From Anastrepha obliqua (Eukaryota; Arthropoda; Insecta; Diptera; Tephritidae), in NCBI RefSeq assembly GCF_027943255.1, contig NC_072893.1, positions 6,572,001 to 6,636,000 of the forward strand: a stretch of 64,000 nt of DNA, in the 5' to 3' direction. Made by a program: the position numbers and the translations under genes. The notes below the pieces were generated by a model that searched no databases, was not told the origin of the DNA, and saw only the letters and a program-made list of their open reading frames with translations. Position 1 is the first letter of the stretch. Each line of letters starts with the position of its first letter. Positions 33,852 through 45,234 of this stretch are shown in pieces.

Positions 33852-34570
33852 TTTCTGAAGTACATTTTGCGTTTTCTAAAGTACCATTGATTATTCTGAA
33901 ATACATTTTACGCTTTCTGAAGTACAATTGACTATTCTGGAAAAACATTTTACGTTTTCTTGAATACAATTGACTATTCTGAAATATATTTTACTCTTTT
34001 TGAAAAACATTTGACTATTCTGAAATATATTTTACCCTTTCTGAAATAAAATAGACTATTCTGAAATACATTTTACGGTTTCCGAAAAACAATTCACTTT
34101 TATGAAATCCACTTGATGCTTTCTGAAGAATAATTAACTACTCTGTAATACATTTTCGATTCTGGAAAAACATTTTACGTTTTCTTAAATACAATTGACT
34201 ATTCTGAAATATATTTTACTCTTTTTGAAAAACATTTGACTATTCTGAAATATATTTTACCCTTTCTGAAATAAAATAGACTATTCTGAAATACATTTTA
34301 CGGTTTCTGAAAAACAATTGACTTTTATGAAATCCACTTGACGCTTTCTGAAGAATAATTATCTACTCTGTAATACAATTTACGCTTTCTGAAGTACCAT
34401 TGGTTATTCTGAAATACATTTTACGGTTTCCGAAAAACAATTGACTATTCTGAAATCCATTTTACGATTTCTTATGTACAACTGACAATTTATTCCAAAG
34501 TACATTTTACAGTTTCAGAAATAGAATTCAGCCCTCTGATATACATTTTACACTTTCTGAATGTACTCTT
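33852..34570. repeat. Minisatellite, 41-bp type units with a 225-bp higher-order repeat
   Basis: About 17 imperfect units built on TATTCTGAAATACATTTTAC and GCTTTCTGAAGTACAATTGA run through the region. A block starting at 33937 is repeated at 34162 (offset 225 bp) with only scattered differences, including shared variants such as CTCTTTTTGAAAAACATTTG. This shows a later duplication of several units together. Confidence 0.9.
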
Positions 34571-34999
34571 GAAAAAGGAGTAGAAATTAAATTTTCGAAT
34601 TTCAACATTTGAATATTTTGGTATTCAATATTCAATATTTTGTTCACATTTTACATGAAAGGGCAAGTAAAAATGTTTTTGGAATGCGCGAATGGTAGCA
34701 CGAAATGTCATAATCTGCTTAATTGCCAGATAGTTAATACGGCTACTTAAAAGGGGCGCTGGAACTACTTCCTTCATTGTCATTTCGCCCATATAATTTT
34801 CGTCCCATGCCCTGTATAACAAGCGCTTTTATCTATGCCTAAAAAAACGAATTGCATTATTTCTTTAATAAGAACACACAGTGAGATTCCCGAAGCATTT
34901 TTGCCTATATAATTTTTAAGAAAATGATTGTAAAAGTTTTATCTTTTGTTTTCAGTTGTATATTTCAATACCTAGGCCAAGCTATAGTTAAAACGGTAT
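34571..34999. other. No gene recognised
   Basis: Short non-coding spacer between the minisatellite and a Tc1-type remnant. Confidence 0.4.
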
Positions 35000-35660
35000 G
35001 ACGTGCGCTCCCCTTCGGTGTCCATAATAGCCTGACATCGGCTTGTATAACTTTCGCTTAGTTTTTTAGCTTAATCCGGAGAAAGATCCCTGCATATTGT
35101 TTTTAACGTCGTGGCAAGTTGGTTTGTTGTTATTATATTTTTCCCTTGAATCTGCGCTTTCATTAAGCCTTTTCAATCAAGCTGTTGCATGCCAATTTCT
35201 GCTTTCCAAAGTGTGCAAAGTCAACTCCAGTGTTTTGGGTCATTGTCTTCTGGAATAATTCAACTCATTGCAGTCAATTTATTTGATCAATTACTTTGCG
35301 TTGAGTTTAAAAACAGTCAAAGTACCAAATCCTTTTCCAAAACAGAATGACATGGACCTTGAACGGATGTTTAATAGTCCGATGAGCAAATGTTGTGTCT
35401 TTCTTTCAGGAATTCTTCAGGAGCAGCAAAAGATGGTATGTCTGTCAACATATCCAATCCACTCGGCCACAGCGGCTGTCTATGTATATAACCTTGGTTG
35501 AATCACCATTAAAATTTCCGTTTGCCCACAATAATCGCGTTTGAATATGTTTCAGTATAAAAAGATTTTTGAAGTGTGACTGATTTCTGATGCCCGACTC
35601 TTTCAATATTCGTCTACAATCAAGAGAAGAAATCTATGCTTTTTGATGAAAGCATTTGAT
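35000..35660 (-). pseudogene. Tc1-type transposase remnant
   Basis: On the minus strand the pieces read FAHRTIKHPFKVHV (about 35400-35360), then GKGFGTL in another frame, PEDNDPKHTGVDFAH (about 35240-35195, with the second catalytic Asp in EDND retained), IKAQIQGKNIITTNQLATTL and SYTSRCQAIMDTEGER near 35040-35000. The order matches a Tc1-family DDE transposase, with the third catalytic block lost. A stretch at 35430-35507 with GGCCGAGTGGATTGG on the minus strand resembles the A-box head of the SINE family and may be an inserted SINE fragment. Confidence 0.65.
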
Positions 35661-38147
35661 TTGCTTGCTTTAGCAGGATTTTTCAGGGCAGATATTTAAT
35701 GGCTTCGTCATCGCCCTTTCAGGTTAATTTAGTAAAACCTCTATCTCTCGTCGACATTGGCATAAAAATATTTAATTTATGGTTTAAATATAGTATAATT
35801 TAGTATGCAAATTTATTTTAAGAAAACACTTTGTGTAGGCACCGTGTCCGAGAAGTATGTGTTCAAAAACGATTTACTATACTTAATATAGCGATTTTTT
35901 CATTTCATAGTCAAATTTCTACCACAATTTGTCGACCGACGAAAGAAATCATCCGACTTGCTTGTACCTCTTTACAGTTCATTAGCATATTTGGTAGGTT
36001 ACATTTAACCACCAAAAGCCATTAGAAGAGCGTTGCAATGTTCAAACTGAATAGCCGAGCGGTTAAAAATATAAGAAACTTTTATTCATTTTCAAAAAGT
36101 CTTTTAAGAAGTTGCGGCGGCTTTGAGAGCTTTTCTGAAGAAAAATGAAGCACTTTGTAATTAATGCCTGAAATATTATTTAAATGTAGAAGATTATAAT
36201 TTGCAGCCTAGAAATATCATTTCCAAAAGTTTAGCGGTCTTTATAAATAAAACAAAAACGATCATATTTCCTTTACAACAAATATTCGACAAAATGTCTT
36301 TTTATTTGCCATTCTTGCGTTGGATTGAGGTGCAAGAAGATAGCAGCCACATTCGTACGACCAGCCGCGTCCGCCAGTCCTACGAAGTCCTTCCGAGAAA
36401 AAGGGACAGTTTAAAAACATTTTGGTTTACTTAGTCTCTCTCACACTTCCAACTACACCTCGCACAAAGTGCTATTTCTCTTCTGACTTTTTGCGGTCAT
36501 TTCAAGTACAAAATAAATAAAGGCACAGTGACCCCATCCCATTATTAGTTTTGCATTACCCAGAATGCGCTTGTGTTTATATTTCATTAAATGTGAATTT
36601 CCTATTGTCGATTTAATATCTTTAATGAAAAGTTTTCATTTGATTTTGTTTTTGTTGGAAATTAAACTGGATGTAAAAATGGTTGCAAATGCACAAGTAA
36701 AAACAAAACTTTCGGAATGAAATTAAGAGCAAAAAGGTTAATAGCCGTTTTGTCAAGTAAATATTGCGAATATATTTTCTATTTGTTTTGTACCCTTTAT
36801 TTAATTACTACACAATCGAATAGCATTTTTGGTCAAATATATTTTTGTGCATTATTATAAAAAAGGGCGAATTATTACGCTCAGATTGCTCGCGTGTAAT
36901 GTTAATTGCATGCATTTAGGCGCTCAAGCTTAACAGGTTCTTGCAATGCATAGGGTGGAATGACAATGCATGGAGGGATATTTTGGGGAAGAGGTCAGGA
37001 TTTGACCTTTGTGCAGTAGATGTAATTCATTTCAACTTAATTTGTAATTTTTTTTCACACATTTGCATACACATTTTTTGATTTGAGTTCTACGTACAAA
37101 TCAATCAGTGTCAAAAGAAATTGGGCACTACATATTGATCAATTTTGACTATTTATTTTTTAGTTCAACCGTTTTTTTTACGAAACTATAGTTTATACTA
37201 CAACTTTATACAAAATTAAGAATAATTCTCATTTACATTCATCACAATTTCAAACTTTTTAATCTGAATTTCTGGCAAAATGCAGTTTTATAGACCATTC
37301 AATTCTTTTAACAAAGTGTAAGCTTCAAAGGCCTAAAAAATTATGTTGGTTTTTGACAATTTTTCCTGCTGACGATGTTGGATGTCTTCCTCCATACAAA
37401 ATATTCCGAGCATTCATTATGAAAAATAAATAAATAAATGTCAAAACTTGTCCATATGAGGTGTACACTTTCTGATAGTATATCTAAAAAAAGAAATACG
37501 TATTGTTTTTGTTTCTTTGATTATAGAGAAGTTTTTGAAAAATTGTGATTTATGGAAAATTTTTAAAACTCTGTGATTTGTTGCGCCTCTTTAATTTCTT
37601 TTTTTTTCAAATTTAAGTAATAATATTTCCATTATGTATAAATATGTTTTTGATAGAAATATGATTATTAGACAGAAAACTCGCTACGACATAATGTGGA
37701 ATTGTAATTTGGCTGAAAAAAAATTTCAAAAAAATTTAAAAAAAATTTAAATTTATTTTTGTGTTAAAAACTCCTTCTTTTAATTCCAAATTGAAGTAAA
37801 AAAAGTGCGAGTAGCGTAGGCAGACAAAGAAAGAGGGAGAGGCCCGAGAGAGAATGAGAGAGAGAGAGAGAGAAAGAATATATATCTAAATAAATTCACA
37901 ACGTTTGCAGAGAATACAAATAGACAAAATTTACAAAAAACGGAGAAGAGTCGATCGGTGTAGGTAAACGTCGGACACAAACCGTGGCAACAACGCGCAC
38001 TACTCCGATCGTTTATCACCCGCACAAACGCAGCGATTCCAGGACAGCAGCAACGGCACAAATTACCACAAGGCAATACCAATAAATCTGACGCCGGAAT
38101 GAATAGCACTTTATAGTACGCACAAGCACTAGTCAGGAAACGGAAAT
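35661..38147. other. No gene recognised
   Basis: Non-coding sequence. There is an (AG)n run at about 37853-37874, and 37150-37360 resembles 26440-26650. Confidence 0.5.
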
Positions 38148-38305
38148 AAACGCTAAAAAGTAAGCACCAAAAACACGTAAAAAAATTGGGACCAGAAAAC
38201 GCCCCAAACAGTAGGCACCAAGGAAATATAACGCCAAAAAGTATGCACCAAAAATATATTTCCCACAACTTTGCACCAATAAACAAGCGCTGAAAAGTAG
38301 GTAGT
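38148..38305. repeat. Short tandem repeat, unit about 33 bp
   Basis: Four to five degraded units contain AAAAAGTAAGCACCAA, CAGTAGGCACCAA, AAAAAGTATGCACCAA and similar. The long hydrophobic minus-strand frame across this region is a by-product of the repeat. Confidence 0.6.
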
Positions 38306-38540
38306 GTTATTTCACACTAGAAATTAGCAACCTCGAGGAAAAACTCAAGAAAAATAGCCCAAAGTGTATCTAAGATATATATAAGGTATATCTCTCTCTC
38401 TCCTTTTCCTCTACGTTATATCTTTTTTCTCTCTCGCGGAACGAAAATGCCCAGAACGTTGCATGGCGTTGAAATTTTACTCTCCATTCTCGCTCGTCCA
38501 TCGACGCTTAAGAAGTTTCACTTCAAAAGAAGTCTTTAGC

Positions 38541-38985
38541 TGCCGTAAAAAAGGAGTTATGAGTTTACGAAAATTAGTATCGCAGCTGAAAGTCGCAAAA
38601 ATCTCAAAAAGCTAAAGAGAATATATTCAAAAATTAGAATTTTTAAAAATATTTTTGGAAATTATTTTTGTTTAAATTTATTTATTTATTTTAGTTTTAA
38701 ACGAAATAAAAAAGATATTAGGAATTTCTGAAAATTAGTATCTCAACTAAAAATCGCAAAATACTCAAAGACCAAAAGAGAAATTTTTGGACAAAAATAG
38801 AATTCGCCGAAAAAATGTCTGGACATTTTTTTGTTTTAGAACCTCCTTTTTGTAGTTTAAAAATTAAAATAAAAAAGCCGATTTTCGATGTCGTAAAAAA
38901 GGAATTAAGAATTTCTGAAATTTAGTATCTCAGCTAAAAATCGCAAGATTATCAAAGAGCTAAATGGAATATTTTCCAAAAGAAA
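38541..38985. repeat. Three diverged direct repeats of about 160-190 bp
   Basis: A block with GAAAATTAGTATCTCAGCTA and AAAATCGCAAAA recurs at about 38541, 38710 and 38893. No known element was recognised. A (TC)-rich tract lies upstream at 38391-38436. Confidence 0.65.
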
Positions 38986-39394
38986 CAGAAGAAAAAGAAA
39001 GAAGTCTCCTTATACGCTCAGGTTGTTGGTTGATGCAGGAAACAATAGCCAAATAAAAAAAAATTCTACCTTCTTACGTTCTAGTCGTATCTTTATTTTT
39101 CGATATAGAATCCTTAAAGAAATCAATCATTTAAAAAAAGTTATGCATATCTGTTTTTTCGAACCAAATTTTAAGTCAGCCAAAAAACGTGTCGGTAAAT
39201 TTTTGTCCAAATCTCTAGGATCTGTTAAAGAATTTGCCATATGAGCACAAATACATTTTTCATCACCTATTCTTAAACATGAACTGCGTAGATTGTGATC
39301 AACAGACTCAGCAACTTGTATTTGTTTGATCACACTCTGCAACACAAGTGCATATCTGCAATGGAAACCACAAACATTTGATCTAAGCGACACC

Positions 39395-39665
39395 TAAAAC
39401 TCCCTGAGCTGATAATTGCCTGTCGTAAGAGGCGACTAAAATCCACACCTCAGCCTCTTAGTTGTGTGGATGAATTGAATGCCAATCCGGTGAGCGAAAC
39501 AGGTACTGACACGGCTTGGCGACGATGGGAACACTGCCCTCATTGGAGGGTCAATTTATTGAGAAGGTTGGGCTCAGAGAAATACACAGAATCCATGAGC
39601 GAGTCACAATGGATTTTTTTTGGTATCAGTGCCAAGTCCCTTCACAATAATAGGGCCAGCACCTA
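39395..39665 (+). other. Possible LINE-derived fragment
   Basis: A G+C-richer island has CTGTCGTAAGAGGCGACTAA, which I recall from 5' parts of insect LINEs, followed by a 66-codon frame with DTAWRRWEHCPHWRVNL. No enzymatic motif is present, so the call stays tentative. Confidence 0.3.
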
Positions 39666-40796
39666 AAACAAGTTCTTCAAGGCGCTTTGCGAATTCAGCT
39701 CGTATAATGAAGATTTATCCGATTCGATGCATGCCAGGCATAAGTTGCCAGCAAAAATTTGTCGAACAGTGTTACGCATTCTTGCAATCATCTATCAAAT
39801 TTAATTTAATCACTTTAATTACCAAATTATTGTAAAAAACAAATGTTCAGAAAGGCGCCTTGCATCTATAAAATAACAACACATCGCCTTCCAGAGTTAT
39901 TCTGCTCAGATTCTCATTAACGCAAAACTGTCAAATCCAATTAACAAAGAAAGGCCTTTTCTCCAGCCGATATTGAAAAAAAAATATTTTTCTATTGCCT
40001 GAAGGCAAATTTGGTTGAGCGCAAAACTGGTATTTGCACGCGAAATTGTTTTTTTTCTTTCTTTTTTTCTTTTTTGTTTTTTTTCTTTTGTTTTTGTTTT
40101 ACTCAACTTAACCATTTAACGTTTAACTACAAGCCCAGTTGGCTAAATACTCCAGGCAAAAGTCCCAATAGCAATGCACATATTTGCTTAGAGTGCGTCA
40201 AAGAAAAGTGGAAAAGTAAGTAGATCAAAGGTCACGACTCATAATAATTAATTATGTTGTACTGCCATGAAAGTGTTGTATGTTGTATGTACTTCTTACC
40301 GCTTTCGACATCGATTCATCATCTGTAATTCGCAGTACGAACAGGCGAAAAAAACACAGCCCAATTCACGCACATAGAAACCCAAGTTTTCTAGAGCAAT
40401 TACAAACGCATATGAACCTATGTATGTGTATGTGTAAGTATGTACTTATGTACTGAAAATAATAAATAATACGATAAATGATAAGCACACGCAATTAGAC
40501 TCAAACGCACACACATACTTAGTGATACACTCATACTATGGCATACAAACGCATACAACACTTGAATGTGGCTAACCCATGAAATAATTTTGCCTAACAG
40601 TAATTCAGTGGGAATGTGAATTTGATAAAATCTCCAAAAATAGGCGTTCAACGCAAATTGGCACACATTTATGACATTTCTTTTCAGTAAGGTTTGGCAA
40701 GTCAGCATGAATCGTTTAATGCCATAAAAACACTTCCAAGCTGTGGAAATTTACTCAGAAAAAAAATCATAAAATAAATCAGTTCATAGAGCAAAG
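39666..40796. other. No gene recognised
   Basis: Non-coding; a T/C-rich tract lies at 40049-40101. Confidence 0.5.
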
Positions 40797-41088
40797 TGTT
40801 GAAGAAGCCGCCGAAATGTCAATTTGTCGCCGTTCTCAACTTGTTGGCCTTTGTCCTTCGTCTACGTGGAAAGTTTTGCGTAAGGAACTTGGCTTATGTG
40901 CCTATAAAATAGTGCTCGTGCAAGAATTGCGGCCAACTGACCATCGCTTGCGTCGCATTTTTGCTGATTATGCTCATTTAGATTTATTCAGATTTATTGG
41001 AAAAAGTTGTCACAAATTGGACTGAGCGAAGTTACCCTATAATTCGTAGCCGCGGCGGGCTTAGGTCGGATATCATATTCAAAAAATA
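40797..41088 (+). pseudogene. Mariner-type (DUF4817 clan) transposase, internally deleted
   Basis: The frame reads EEAAEMSICRRSQLVGL, then STWKVLRKELGLCAYKIVLV, QELRPTDHRLRRIFADYA, the second helix-turn-helix and linker of the clan. After a deletion it jumps to the C-terminus in another frame: VTNWTERSYPIIRSRGGLRS, then DIIFKK and a stop (41086-41088). The catalytic centre is gone. Confidence 0.7.
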
Positions 41089-41654
41089 AATGTCACGCAA
41101 TTATCTATCAGATTATAATAAAAAAAATCATTCTAGCCTTATTTCTGTTTGTAAATTCAAAGCCAAATTTAAAAGCTAGTTAGAGCCAATATCCGCGAAA
41201 CCTTCTCACCCTGAGTGGAAAGTCATGCGTGTCGAGTTTGGAGGTACAAAGTGTAGAGAACTCAACGGGGTAGGCATCAATGCACGTTCAGCGAATTCGA
41301 GGTGTTTTTTTTTTTACATTTCATCATCATCGTATTCACGTTTTCGTGAAATTGAAGAAGTTTTCAGCACTTCATACACTCGAATTAAATTCGCTACAAA
41401 AGTGCAAACCCGAAAAACATTAAAAATTCTGAGTAAAAAGCTCGAAATTTTGCTGAAAATTTGATGAATTTTTTAATGTTCTATAAAGTTTAAATTTAAA
41501 TAATCCTGCTTTTGTTGTATATTTTCAGGCAAAATTAACAAGAAAAAACTGACAGTTCAGTCACTGATATGATAGCTCTTCGAACTAGCTAAGCAAATAA
41601 GTAATCAAGATCTCTCATAGCGCATAAAACTCACACTTTGTAAGTCCCCTATCA
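41089..41654. other. No gene recognised
   Basis: Non-coding. The segment 41390-41495 has a diverged direct copy at about 42770-42880. Confidence 0.4.
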
Positions 41655-42115
41655 TCCGCCATGCCTGATCAAATAAAAGGCGCAGAAGCTGGGGAAATTG
41701 TACAGAAGCTTCAAATGTTGGTGAACCGCTGCTTGAGACGCATTCTACGTATCTGCTGGCCAGACAACTGGATATCTTACACCGAATTGCATCGACGATG
41801 TCATCAAAAACCAATCGCAACTGAAATAAGAGATTGTAAATGGAGATGGCTTGGCCATACCCTACGGAAAGGTGGCACTGAAATTAGCAGACAAACGCTG
41901 GACTGGAACCCCCAAGGACAGCGTAAAAGAGGCAGATCTAGGGGCTCTTGGCGACGTTGCATCGAAGAGAAATACAAAGCCGTGGACATGGCAATGAACT
42001 GGCAGCAAATATATCCGGGAATCGCGAAACATGGACAACGGAGACGGAGTAATGATGATGATGATGACAATCTTGGGAAGATTCGGCTGAAAATTTGTAA
42101 AACTATCACTTCAAA
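41655..42115 (+). pseudogene. LINE reverse transcriptase C-terminus
   Basis: A 159-codon open frame carries KLQMLVNRCLRRILRICWP, then KWRWLGHTLRKGGTEISRQ, TLDWNPQGQRKRGRSRGSWR and RCIEEKYKAVDMAMNWQQI. This is the conserved C-terminal part of the LINE type found also at 165-1045 and 63745-63980. It is uninterrupted over this part but lacks the whole RT core; the stop falls after a GATGAT repeat. A different LINE tail of opposite orientation starts 20 bp later. Confidence 0.8.
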
Positions 42116-42133
42116 TATCGGCGTTCTAGCTAG

Positions 42134-42455
42134 GAGGTAGGTAGGTAGGGTGGTTGTCGTAATGATACAACCTCCTTTGTGATACCACTGAAACTTATTC
42201 TTACTTACTCTATGGGTTCCCTTTTAAACCAATCTGTAGCTTTTATAAACGAGCAAAGCTTCATTAGATTTAGATGCCCTATCTCCGCTTCATCTACTTT
42301 TGGTCAAGCCTCTACACTCACATAAAAGGTGGCTGATTGTTTCCTCTTTTTCTGTGTTAAGAAAGCTTCGCCACTTTCTGGCGCGGTTACCTATTAAATA
42401 TACAGCAGCTCTTGTTGACAAAGGAGCATTCGCTGGAGTCCTCACTATCCTATTT
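42134..42455 (-). pseudogene. R1-like LINE 3' end, minus strand
   Basis: The 3' tail is the GTAGGTAGGTAGG run at 42134-42148, an (ACCT)n tail on the minus strand. Upstream on that strand the frame reads TEKEETISHLLCECRGLTKS, the zinc-binding end typical of R1-type LINE proteins, and then a degraded helix. Only the last 100 or so residues remain. It converges on the LINE at 41655-42115. Confidence 0.6.
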
Positions 42456-43140
42456 TAATTTCAAGAAAAAGTGTGGCTGAAGATCAACCGGTGCAACTGG
42501 AGTCTACATATCAACGACTGGAATTTATACCCGACCAAGAACTGCAATACTTAAGCCGCATTCATCGAAAATGTATGGAGAATTTTTCATAATGCGACAG
42601 CAGCAATAACGTCTATCAACAGTGAAAAAAAAATTAAGTGCATTTTGAATATTGTGTGCAAAAACTATTTGTGCGTTACTTGGAAAAACTGAGAAAAAAA
42701 ATCGCAGAAAAAAATCGACAAAAATTAGCGCGAGTTTTGGCAACTTGAAACTTGAACTTTGTTATACTAAAATTGAATTGGCTATAGAAGTGCATACTCG
42801 GAATATTTCTAGAAGTTCTGACTAAAAAGTGAATGCAAATTTGTCAAATTTTTATACATTTTTTGCATAGTTTGAAGCTTTGCGTTATATGGTTTTTAAT
42901 GTAATATGAAATACGTGTTCTTATACAAAAAAAAAAACAAAAACAAAAAATAAATGGTTAAAATTTGATGGACTTTGTTCCCTTGACGATGCCAAAGAAG
43001 AAAACTCAAATGGGAGGTGGCACTCCACGTGCTTTATTCAATAGACACTTCAAGCTCCGATTACCAGTTGTGCCGAATCATAAAGCAGAATTTGGCTCAA
43101 CTTTTTAGAAATTTAATTTAAAAAAATATTTAATTCAACG
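42456..43140. other. No gene recognised
   Basis: Non-coding A+T-rich sequence. Confidence 0.4.
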
Positions 43141-43391
43141 AAGGGTTGGTGCGTGCCTACCATTCGGTATTCAGAGAGAACGTAGGTTCGAATCTCGTTG
43201 AAACACCAAAATGAACAAAACGTTTTTTTCCAATAGCGGTCGCCCCTCGGCAGGCAATAGCAAATCCCCGAAAAAGCTCCTCATAAAAAATATCTGGCAT
43301 TCGGAGTCGGCTTGCAACTGTAGACGCACACAATACCAAGACGCACGCCACCCAGAAAGGGTGTGCGAATTAATTGTATATATATATATAA
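43141..43391 (+). repeat. tRNA-derived SINE
   Basis: The head GGGTTGGTGCGTGCCTACC is followed by a good B box, GTAGGTTCGAATCTCG (43182-43197). The body has AGCGGTCGCCCCTCGGCAGG, then GCATTCGGAGTCGGCTTGC and CAAGACGCACGCCAC. It ends in GTGTGCGAATTAATTG plus (TA)n at 43378-43391. Compared with the copy at 8081 it lacks about 55 bp in the body. Confidence 0.85.
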
Positions 43392-44639
43392 ACTCTAAAG
43401 ATTGCATCAAAAACCAGTTAATTTTTCTCGAAGAAGTATTCGTAAATTGTCTGAGAGATGAACGAAAATTGTGACGAGCTGCAGCAATAATTTAAACTGT
43501 TGAATTTTATATATTTTTTTTAATAAATGCCTTAATGAAATTTAGAGAAGAAGCTGCACTTTTCTTTAAGTATCATAAATCGGCAACAGTCGGCTTGGTT
43601 TTTTTATTGGACTGACGTGACACGCCAAACTCAACAGGGAATGTAAGCTACGTGACTGTCACACCAGCCACTAGGATTTTTCCGGCTACGTGTTTTCCAG
43701 TTCCAAGCTGTTTCGTCTATTCCACTTTGCTGTGTTGCCTAGTCCTGTTTTTGTTTACCATTTATGCCTAAATATTGGTAATTTATTTTGTGGCAGTATC
43801 GCGTGAAAATTTGATTAATCGGTGTAGACTTATCCAGTCGCATTTAGTGAACTGGAGTAAAAAGTGAAGAGAATAGAAAAAACATTAAGACTAAGCATAA
43901 ATTTGGCAAGCGGAGCTAGCGGTTGTCCTTATAAGAGGGAAATTATACAAAAAAAAAAAAAAAAAAAATACAAGTATACGCATATATAACAAAAAATAAA
44001 AATGCTTATATCACAAAAACAAAAATGCTTATTTTAACATTTAATGGACGCACTGCGCAGCTTAAAATTGCCAAAACCGCTGAGTTGCAAATTAATTTGC
44101 CAATGCAGCATCGACTCTGCAACTTCCGCAGCTACACAGATTTTTTTCCTATTTTGCTGAGATGGTATTTATAATGCATGTGTGTACGTGTGTGTGTAGT
44201 TTGTACTTTTGTTATAATAAATGATTGCTGCTGTCATAAAAAATATTTATTGTTGGCATAAAATGGTTATTGGTGGTCGAAGTGCAATAAAGGCAAATTA
44301 ACAATGCATGAAAAAGTGCCGAGAATTCAAATATATCGAGGAAATAAGGCAAAGTGAATATAATTATGATTAACGCACAGATTCATAATAAGGAATCGTT
44401 TGTTGAATAAATTAAATAAAAATTCTATAAAATAACAATGCGGAAATATATAAGCGAAAGTTGAAATCACAATTTTAGTTTGCTAAAAATTTGTGAAAAA
44501 TCTTAAATTTCGAGACTGATTTCACCAAACTTGCACCAAGAAATTACTTACATTTAGCAGCGCTGTAAAGTTTCGGAAATATAAAGATTTGTCTACATTT
44601 GAGCTTTGCTAGCAACAGATGTCTATATTTTTCATATTT
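43392..44639. other. No gene; A20 run at 43949-43968
   Basis: Non-coding; a 20-nt poly(A) run is present, without recognisable LINE sequence attached. Confidence 0.45.
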
Positions 44640-45222
44640 TGTGCTTATTTGTATTTGTTATATTTGCATGGGCTAAAGCAAATTCAGAACGGAGTTTGGT
44701 AAGCCTAATATTCACGAATGAGTCTGCTTTTTGGGTAAATAGTTTCATATGTCGATCCCAGTGTTCTGCTGATAATCGACAACTTCAACGAACTGTTAAA
44801 CATCCAGTTAGAGTTCATGTTTGGGGCTGCTTCTTCAGAAAAGCATTTGGCTGTTTATTTGTGTTTTACCATTTACCAAAAAGTCGTCGGATTTGAAAAA
44901 GCTAGCCAAACTTGGATTTTGTAAGAGGACAACGATGCCAAGTATGGAAACCGAAGTTGTATAGAGTGGAAAGAACAAAGTGGTACTGAAATGTTGGATT
45001 GACTTTCAGAGTCGCCTGATGGTAACCTTATTGAAAGCAGCCTTTTGAGCAAGAGTTAAGTTCAATCGCAAGTGAAAACATATATGGACGGTCGAAGAGT
45101 TATCAAGGCAAGTTCTGTGGATTTGGAGCCAATTACTTCCACAACTTGCGCAGAAAATAATACAAAATATGACTCAAAGATGTGAAGTCATTGTAGCTAA
45201 TGGTGGTGACTATATATTTTAG
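44640..45222 (+). pseudogene. Tc1-type transposase remnant
   Basis: Pieces in several frames read SLIFTNESAFWVNS (NES in place of the first catalytic DES), RQLQRTVKHPVRVHVWGCFF, then EDNDAKYGNRSCIEWKEQSG (second Asp region), SPDGNLIES (third region, normally SPDLNPIEN), TVEELSRQVLWIWSQLLPQL and IQNMTQRCEVIVANGGDYIF. The C-terminus is complete to its stop at 45220-45222. The first catalytic Asp is lost and frames shift. The adjacent piggyBac-type element begins 10 bp downstream. Confidence 0.75.
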
Positions 45223-45234
45223 CGAATTTATTAA

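Noticed and set aside
33852..34570. CRISPR-like appearance of regularly spaced repeats
   Set aside because: Units are contiguous and diverged without unique spacers, and the DNA is animal; it is a minisatellite.
36040..36075. tRNA-like A box (ATAGCCGAGCGGTTAAAAA)
   Set aside because: No matching B box or cloverleaf can be formed nearby.
37780..38286. 168-codon hydrophobic minus-strand frame
   Set aside because: Its repeated FWCLLFG-like pattern comes from the tandem repeat at 38148-38305, not from a membrane protein.
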